Shown here piece after piece: positions 56,801 through 64,000 of a stretch of DNA of 64,000 bases (positions are counted from its first letter, which is position 1; each line of letters starts with the position of its first letter). This stretch comes from Acanthaster planci (lineage: Eukaryota > Echinodermata > Asteroidea > Valvatida > Acanthasteridae). Location: assembly GCF_001949145.1 (NCBI RefSeq), contig NW_019091525.1, positions 542,298 through 606,297 of the forward strand. Reading direction: 5' to 3'. The position numbers and the translations under genes are program-made. The notes under the pieces were generated by a model. The model had not been told where the DNA came from. It saw only the letters and a program-made list of their open reading frames with translations, and did not search any database.

Positions 56801-59800
56801 AGGATGTCGATTTGACGATGCAGCAAATCGTATAATTCGCCGTGGAGAGACAGACATTCGCCCCGACAAGTGGCGAGTCGCTGCGGTGATAGAATAAGTC
56901 GCTGCGGCGAGGTATTATTTCGCCGTCGGGAGATATTAACTGGAAAAATATACAATTGGCCCTGGAAACCCCTATAGAGCTGCAGGTATTTGCATGATTT
57001 TCTTCCGGGGCATCGGGGTTGGAGGGGAACAATCAATTTGATCAAACCTTAACGTATTTTAATCATACGCGAGACGGTATCTGGTTATAATAACGGCACT
57101 TAGAAGACTTCCTTGATTGACAATCAAAATAATTTAAATATAAATAAGAATCTCCAAAATTGAGTTTAACTGTTAGTAGACGTGACCTCGCCATTTTATT
57201 TGAAAGGTGGCAGAAAAACCGTTTTTCAAAGGCCGAGAATACGAGCGAATTATTGTCTCACAATTACCGAAGTTGGCGACGTAGGAATGTGAATGAAGAA
57301 AATAATAATTACAATCCTTTCGACTTTTCGAACTGTTGAAATTTACTGCCATTTTGTTAAACGTGCTATCAAAGGGGACCAGGTGTCCAACAAACACAAA
57401 TTAAACAGCTTGATTCATATCACCATTAATGTGTTTAAGATATAGACCAAATTTCTTTTGTAGTTCTGGATTACTTCTGAAATGGTTGATTGTAACTTAA
57501 TAGTTCATCAAATCTTTACTTTTATAAATTAAATTTAACCCTGAACAAAGATATTGACAATGCGAAGAGCCACCAACATCGGGCAGTTGGTAGAGCACGA
57601 ATACGGTATTCCGGAGTCCACAGGTTCAAATCCTGTTCCAGTTAATTTCTTTGTTCACCTTTATTAATTTAAACTTCTTAAAAATAAAATCTCCTGGGAT
57701 CCAGTATTAAGTCCAAATAGCTTTATGAATAACCAAAGGTCGAATGGTTTTTCTACATATATAGGCCTAAAATAACATTTGTGGTCCATGAAAAAATCAC
57801 CATCTTTGCTTTAGATAGCATTTGGTTGAATATCTTTAGGTCTATAGAAATTGGTTTCAATCTGGTGAAGGACAAATGAAGTGTATTTGGATGATTTTGT
57901 ACGTACCTGTAAGACTATGGCAGGGAGTGGCGTATTACACTTGGCATTGACCATGGATAAGATGTGCAGCATATGGCCTTCTCTCCCCGCAGCAAATGCT
58001 ATCCTGGTAGTGCAAATAATAATTGAATCATTTTCTAGAGAACTGCCAAACGAAAAGTCGTTGAACTATTTCCGACTCAATTCTTTCACAAATCCTCAAC
58101 TCTGTGTCTCTGAAGTTAGCTCCAGGTATAGGTAATTCATACTAATTCGTTTTTAGTGCTGTAATCTGTGCATTATTCGATGGGCATCTGAAATCGCGAC
58201 ACTATAATAGTGGTAATTCTGTTACCGTAATCTATCTCCTGAGACCCTTTTAAGAATCATCTCTCTTCTTGAGAAAATGAACACAGAATTAATGTCCCCT
58301 CAAAACAAGCCTCTCGACCTGCGTACAGTATCAGTCCTAATATTTTTTTTAATAGTTCACACATCGCCATGGGCAGGCCTTCAGAACACATTAACAAAGT
58401 AAAATTATTAAAGTTTAAGAACAGTGCCGTGGCATAATTTGGGCTGAACTTTGATACCTTGTATTGGACAAGAAACTGGTCACAAGGTTGCCTGCGGTAG
58501 ATATACACACTCCCAACGGGATCAGCCAAGCCATGACTCCCAGGGTTTGCTCGGCGAATGACTGAGGACACAGTCAAGAAAGTGGGAACCCATTAGCGAA
58601 ATGAATTTATCAACTGCGACATTTAGTTTAATACAACATCCAAATAAATTCATACCAGTTAATAGTATGAAGGCATAATATAGTATTATATTTAGCCACT
58701 TGCTCCCCATGAAGTTGAGATGGTTTCACGGATGTTGAGATATTGTGAGCCTGAATTGTACAGGAACAATAAATTATCGTCGCCTTGATATGATAGATAC
58801 ACGTACTGTTAGTGATACTGTGCGCCTTAGACATAATTGACACAATCGTTATTGTTATCAGAATGATGGGGCGTCGATCAAGTGTCACTCAATTTATTCT
58901 GATTTGTATACTTTTGCCTCGTATTTAACGGATAGGAAATTTTCCTCAACCACCCCCACAATAGCAAACTCCTTTGACCTTTCTAACTACTATACTTCCT
59001 TTAGTAATCTGCACATCCTTCAGTATTTATCCTGTCAATAATTGTTTTTTATTTGGAAGATAATCCTCCGGCGTGCATCGTGTCAGGCAACAGGGACTTT
59101 TCACAGTCACGGACAATGATAAATCAACACCAAAAATTAACGTTGTCACAAAGAAGAACAGACTAAAGTAGGCCAGTAGTCCTAGCTGATGATGCCACAG
59201 CCACTTCTAAAAAGATATGAATGTGGCGTGACATAGTCTTGGCTGCTGGAGGCTGAAACCAGACTGGTCTCAGAGCAAGAAAAGGGCCAGCAGGACATAA
59301 AGACCTGCAAAGCTATGATAATGCCACGTACCAGACTGACATCGGATCCGTTAAGCCGTCATGTACCCTGCATTTTCAAACGAGGTAGCTAATGCAAGGG
59401 TAGCAAGAAGTAACGCGGTTTCAATAGACGAGCTGGGAAGGCAGTTACTACTTTGGAAACCGTTCTGTAAGTGCACTGTTAGTCCGAAGTTAGTAAAGGA
59501 ATGAGACAGAATGTAAACTTCCAAAGAAAGTTAGAAATTTACTCAATTTATATTTATTTTAGCTTCACATTGCTCTCAATGTCCTCGCAACTGGTGAAGG
59601 TATATAATTTGCATGTATAGTGCAATTTGTCAAATTGGCAAACTTAGGGTTTATATGATTTACATTGTGTATCATTCCACGGACTTGTTTCATTTTTTTA
59701 GTTCACTGCTTTGAGAAAAACGCTCTTCATTTTTAACACAAAGCGCTGCTCATGTTTGTCTCGCAAAGGTGGGCCAAGGGACATTCCTGCGAGCCTGGAT

Positions 59801-62800
59801 AATGTACAGGCAAGGTAGATCTGCAGACCAATTATGGCTCTCAAAGATATATTTTTCCATGGCTTCTTGTAGTAATAGTAAGGAACATAGGAACCTTGGG
59901 GCCGGGGGCATATGGTGGGGGGTGGGCCCTTTAAAAAAGTTGTGCAATTTGATTTCTTGGAGTGGATAGTATTTGTAGCAGAGTGTGATAATTTTACTCA
60001 GTTCACATTGGAAAAATGGAAATTTTAATATTCACTTTCAATCAGGATCTTGTAGTTCCAGTCCCTCCCACCCCTTCGCAATGACGACGACGAGTCCCAA
60101 CCCAATTTCCATATTGTTTCCCACAGCACATGACATAATAATGCTAGCGAGGGTTGTGTGGTACAAACAAACATTGTTGGCTGGTCCCCTTGATGACATT
60201 TCTATTGTGAGACAGGGGACCAGTTATACTTAACATGTAGATAGTGTGTGTACGCCTCACAGCTCTATACATTGAGGTAACCAAAATGACACCAAATGCG
60301 CAAACTTCGGATGTAGAAATTGATTAATTGAATAAGCACGGATCAACTAATCAATCAATTGTTTAAAAGTGGCGCGGTTCCTAACGTGGTACACTATAAT
60401 TTTTCGTTTCTTGCGTCTCATCTGAGCAAAATGTTAAGTTCAAATTTCCCAATTAATGTAAAGTTCTTCACATTCTGATTCATAAATCTCGATTTTACGT
60501 ACCTGTTCCAAAGTTTAGATGAAATTTTCTTTTCGCCCGGTTTCAATTTTTTTTTCCAATGTGCGAAATGAAATCTCGATTTTACGAACCTGTTCCAAAG
60601 TTTAGATGAAATTTTCTTTTCGCCCGATTTCCGATTTTGTTGTTCAACGTGCGAAATGAAATCTTTTAAAACGTGCCCCAAAATAGGAAAAGAATTTTAT
60701 GACAAGCTTGTTGGTAGATATTTGAATGGAAATAATGTGTTTTACAAGAATATATCAACTTCAGAGGATTTTGTAAATGTTTATGAAGGATTTTCTATAA
60801 CTGTTTTTCAAGTGCGCCTCACTGGGGAACACTCAACTGAATTCAAGCGCAATTTCCGAACGCCGCCAGTTTTGGATATCGAACGATAACAACATCATGA
60901 CACTGAAATTGTTTACAAAGGTTTAACACTATGTATCATGAAGGTAAACATTCAGAAAACATACCCAGAGCATATTAGCAAGTTTGCGATGTCATATAAT
61001 CTTCAACATCGGCTGGTTTATGCACAAAAGATAGACATTTTTTCTTTTCTTGTGAGTAAAACTCCACTTATAATGAGTGTTTAGACATGCTAATACGTAT
61101 TCTGGGGTGACCACCATTTTCTTTGGCAAAATTTGGGCTCTTGATTTTGTTAATTTGTAATGCTGCTGTGTGACGTTTTTCCTGTTACGAGTTTACGAAA
61201 CATCGACTTTATTATGTGCATTTTAAGATTTGTAATTTTTGAGAATTTAATTGTTACAACATATCTTAATCATTTACGTACAGTTATTAACCTTCCTTTT
61301 TAAAAACTGTCCTTAAATATGAATGTTGATTTAAAAGAATAATTTCAAAATGTGCCGAAATTTCAAAATATCTGTTTCTCAAAAGTGTTCAAGTGAGGCT
61401 TGTTACTACAGAGCATCAAACCTTACAATTTTTTCCCCCGGGGCCCTTAAGTGGGCCCCGGACCCCACGCCGTACAGGCTTCGTGCTACGCGCTCGCGAT
61501 CGTATGCATTGGACTCGAGAGATTTTATTTTTCTTCTCCCCCCAGTAGAATCATCTTCCTACGTGCCTGAGAGTCCTTGGGAAATGTACCTTTAAATTTT
61601 TGTTTCGTCTTTACCAATGCAACGCTGAGAATTTGTCGAATAAACAGTGTTTCCTATCGTGCAGCGAAGTGACTGCATTCACCACATTCACATGCACGAT
61701 CCACCGCATAGACATTGTTCGCTCCACGTGCGTCGGTCAAAATCGTCCACATACCCTGTCAGTGCCCAAAATAAAAACTTCAGCTGTCCTTGCATTTTGG
61801 GCATGAGACTATGAGAGTTACTGTGATTGGAAAAACAGAAAGCTAAATGTTTCTAAATTGGAGATTTTTTTCGAGAAAACGAAACTTTATTTTCAAACCA
61901 GTTCATATCCTACTTCAGTCTGTTAGTTAGGGTTATATATTTCTTTTATTAGTTGATAATTAGTTTAGGTGTACCAAAAGTGCATTGGCAGTTTGAATAT
62001 TCAGCCTGGTTTCCATATTGACGTAAGAAACGCAGAGAGCAACACAATTAAGACGCAAACTACAACGCAGACATATAGAGACGTGTCAAACGGTCTCGGA
62101 AGCATCGCCGATAACCCAGACACAACGTAAACCAGCCCCAGACGGATCGGCGAAGTTGAGCTCAGTTCAAGAACTGTGATGCTAATATATTATTGTATGA
62201 TGCAATTCAGTGGCACACTTATAGGTCAGGCTAGTCAGCGTCAAAAAATTTGGAAGCAGAAGGCTCGAACAAGCCTCACTTATAAGTGTGTCTAGTGTAT
62301 TGCATCACACGATAATATATTACCACCATAGTTAGAGCATGGCCATTTAGCTGCACAGGCCTCACTTATGAGTAGCAGTGGGTAGTCAGATTGGGTGCAC
62401 CGTTTGTGCAGAGTCGCTGAGTATAGGCCTATACAAACACATGCTGGCATGACGGGTGTACAACGATGTTTCTCTCACTTAGTACCACTCATTTTTGTTC
62501 ATTTTCTCCTTATTACTATCATATGAAGTCCCAATCGTCAACGAAATAACTGAATAACTGGCCAATACCAGTTTGTCATCGTGCAATGTTGCTTCATGAT
62601 GCCGAACTGTTTTATTGCCACACAAAAAGTTTTTTTCTTTGGCGAAAATCTCCCGAATTTTGGACGCCATTTTCTTGAAAAGACGTCGCACAGCGTCTCT
62701 TCCGGTAATGTCCACGTCTCAACGACTTGCGATATTTCTGCGTTTTATACAAACGACCATTCATAAAAACTCTCCCAATAGCTCGATGCTTCACATACAG

Positions 62801-63908
62801 TTCGTTACACCCGTTAACGGTGGAGGTGTTTGACCGAATTGTATTTTCCAAAGTTCGTTCGTCCGGACGATGTTTGACGAAAAGACGAAAAGGCGAGCAA
62901 AGAAAGACGAAACACCGTTTCATCTACTGACAGCAGCAAACATTTCTGCAAACGCTCATGTTTAGTATTATGGGGAACAGCTGTTAGGAAGAAATTCTCC
63001 TCCATACACGCATACTGAAAGTGTATAACAGTATGACGTTTTGTGTTGATTTTTCTCTGCTTTCATTGCTATTTGCTACATTTTGGCTGTTGGGAAAAAC
63101 AGACTAATAAAAAATGACCCCAACAACAGCAGTTCAAGTTTCTTGTGGCTTTTGGGAGTGTGTGGGAGTTTGTTTCTGCATTCAACTGGGGACCCTGAAC
63201 AATAGAGGACAATAAGGTCCCCGATTGACAGAGGGTCCCCGATTGACAACTGTGTACAAAACATATGGGTGGTCTTCTAAAAAGTTAAAGTACAAACAAA
63301 AGAGGAACAATAGGGGGTCCCCAGTTGCAGGCAAATACACACTTCTGTGTGTGTGTGGAGGGATTTCAAGGCTCATCTTCTGGATCTACGTCCATGCAAG
63401 ACTCGTATAGAAGAAATAATGAAATGTCACCATTCAGTGACAGATTGAATGTTCCATTTCTCTTGGCTTTGCTTCTTTTAACAGAACATAAAATTTGCTC
63501 ACCTCTGGCATTCATGAATATTTCATAAACAATCATAATTTATGGTTCGTAGCGTTTCTTTTTTGTTTAAAAGAAATTTGATTTATTCCAACTATCTTTG
63601 GTTTCATCGTTACATTTAATATGCGAAATTCTCGGCAAAACGCAATTTACATTTGAAGCCAACTGCTAACATAAATTCTGGGCTTAAATTTTTACTTTCA
63701 ATGTTAAGTTTATACAAAGCAAAACAGCTATTTTTCTCTCGTAATCTGTTTTTTTTAAACTCTGCGTAGAAAAAGATACATTACCACTGCAACAGCACTG
63801 GATGCAAGTAGCTCAGTCGGTGATAGGACAGTGAAATAGGCGATGTTAGTCAGGAGATAAATGACAGTCACTGTTGGTATGGCAATACTAATTGCCAAAG
63901 GTAGATTT
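53810..63908 (-). CDS. SLC7-type (LAT / b0,+ -like) amino-acid transporter light chain, last five exons (5' partial)
   Basis: Minus-strand exons: 63908-63785, 58561-58458, 58003-57907, 55302-55153 and 53998-53810 (stop TGA 53812-53810). All have AG/GT borders and compatible phases (0,2,0,0). In order they encode [19 protein letters not shown] with [20 protein letters not shown] (TM6-7 region); [40 protein letters not shown] with [26 protein letters not shown] with [12 protein letters not shown]; and the terminal [13 protein letters not shown] helix with tail [14 protein letters not shown]. The phrases TELL, AGREGHM, TPLPA, P-V/I-K and EYLYALV are diagnostic of SLC7 light chains, which exchange amino acids at the plasma membrane with a SLC3 heavy chain. 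The disulphide cysteine and TM1-5 lie beyond the window. I cannot choose the paralogue. Introns carry mobile elements but no exon is damaged. Confidence 0.85.
55539..56976. mobile_element. Long-TIR element with CGCCGCGGCGAG-type subrepeats, copy 2 (in SLC7 intron)
   Basis: The left end ctacggaagcgtataagggc cacttgca is near-identical to copy 1 at 37733. Next to it lie subrepeats tactatcttgctacggcgaa and ttgccgcggcg. The right end at about 56780-56976 carries cgccgcggcagg, cgctgcggcgagg and aatatacaattggccc. Inner inverted similarity (agtttcatgaatc...cagagtggaatg, left 55650-55735; right 56690-56780) shows arms near 200 bases or more. There is no convincing ORF. It interrupts the intron between the exons at 55302 and 57907, and the inner arm sequence differs from copy 1. 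Confidence 0.7.
57571..57680 (+). repeat. tRNA-derived SINE-like unit, copy 2 (in SLC7 intron)
   Basis: A-box-like gggcagttggtagagcacg, then a T-arm that folds perfectly (acagg ttcaaat cctgt), then a tail ttaatttctttgttcac. The T-arm and tail start match the copy at 4508-4640. The D-arm is more tRNA-like than in copy 1. Confidence 0.5.
60484..60660 (+). repeat. Two tandem 87-88-bp units (in SLC7 intron)
   Basis: aaatctcgattttacgtacc at 60484 recurs as aaatctcgattttacgaacc at 60571, and both run through tgttccaaagtttagatgaa, attttcttttcgcccg and gtgcgaaatg. A third start, aaatct, follows at 60659. The minus-strand open frame across it (60418-60681) only mirrors the repeat. Confidence 0.75.
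61435..61500. repeat. GC-rich palindromic patch
   Basis: ggggcccttaagtgggcccc (61440-61459) is a palindromic 7-bp arm pair, followed by gtgctacgcgctcgcgatcg. It stands out sharply in AT-rich intron DNA. The origin is unknown, probably a repeat remnant. Confidence 0.4.
62183..62322. mobile_element. Small fold-back MITE, ~42-bp arms
   Basis: taatatattattgtatgatg caattcagtggcacacttata on the left pairs with the reverse complement of the right end, taatatattatcgtgtgatg caatacactagacacacttata. The 55-60-base loop contains no ORF. It lies in the SLC7 intron between the exons at 58561 and 63785. Confidence 0.65.
63174..63338. repeat. Fold-back unit with aactggggaccc arms and an internal 18-bp tandem
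   Basis: The left arm ctgcattcaactggggaccc and the right arm (reverse complement) ctgcaactggggacccc pair, followed by acaatag/ctattgt. Inside, ggtccccgattgaca occurs twice, at 63216 and 63234. It lies close to the acceptor side of the SLC7 exon at 63785. Confidence 0.5.
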
Positions 63909-64000
63909 CTACAAAAATAAATTATTGTTAGTAAATCATTAATTTTACAACTTGGGTTAATCAATCTGTAGACTCACTAAAGCCAGGTTTAGAACTCTAC

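Larger units (their letters stand above)
58562..63784 (-). other. 5.2-kb SLC7 intron, no extra exon seen
   Basis: Apart from the tandem units at 60484, the GC patch at 61435 and the two fold-back elements at 62183 and 63174, nothing is recognised. An open frame at 60656-60889 (+) has no recognised motif. Confidence 0.4.

Noticed and set aside
57571-57650. Functional tRNA gene
   Set aside because: The T-arm folds well but the acceptor stem does not pair and a non-tRNA tail is shared with the 4.5-kb copy, so a SINE-like origin is preferred.
60656-60889. 78-codon plus-strand open frame after the 87-bp tandem units
   Set aside because: It starts within the third repeat start, has no recognised motif, and lies in an intron of the opposite-strand SLC7 gene. 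It is kept only as an unexplained open frame.
1-64000. CRISPR arrays, operons, bacterial promoters
   Set aside because: Intron-containing genes and LINE/Penelope elements show eukaryotic DNA; no spaced identical short repeats of CRISPR type are present.

Overview
This is animal nuclear DNA rather than microbial DNA. Genes are split by GT/AG introns. There are fragments of several eukaryotic retroelement classes (CR1-like and Tx1/L1-like LINEs, a Penelope-like element), tRNA-derived SINE-like units, many fold-back elements and one assembly gap (25072-25650, plus single Ns at 40051 and 50262). The very frequent TACATGTA/GTACATGTAC motif and the ACCGGTAC and AGGCCTA words suggest a marine invertebrate (echinoderm, hemichordate, amphioxus or mollusc). 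I cannot fix the species from this window.

Layout. 117-572 (+): the last two coding exons of a gene I do not recognise, then a long 3' UTR with AATAAA at 2404. 4815-7920 (-): a complete four-exon gene for a 356-residue type II membrane protein resembling the DUF1647 family, a glycosyltransferase-like group; all splice phases agree. 8-20 kb: gene-free DNA rich in TACATGTA, with a TTAA-flanked MITE, a fold-back array and a decayed Tx1-like LINE (16.47-19.66 kb) whose 3' end has an inverted partner upstream. 20-25 kb: a dispersed repeat copy, a 192-bp tandem duplication and a decayed CR1-like LINE that runs into the gap. 25.6-31.1 kb: a second Tx1/L1-like LINE (- strand) in two pieces, separated by about 1.8 kb that is bounded by 55-60-bp direct repeats and holds an open frame ending at 28968.

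31.9-63.9 kb: a SLC7-type amino-acid transporter locus on the minus strand. The main gene enters from beyond the right edge; its last five exons (63908-63785, 58561-58458, 58003-57907, 55302-55153, 53998-53810) are intact and in phase. Further left lie remains of a tandem paralogue: a frame-broken exon at 45579-45709 and an intact second terminal exon at 31930-32112. The space between and within these is filled with mobile DNA. It includes two copies of a long-TIR family with CGCCGCGGCGAG subrepeats, two further copies of a ~450-bp dispersed repeat, a Penelope-like relic apparently nested in a LINE relic, a TA-flanked MITE, and several hairpins and tandem repeats.

The genes do not form one pathway: one is probably a secretory-pathway enzyme, one a plasma-membrane transporter, and one is unknown. 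All family assignments come from reading translations by eye; no database search was run.
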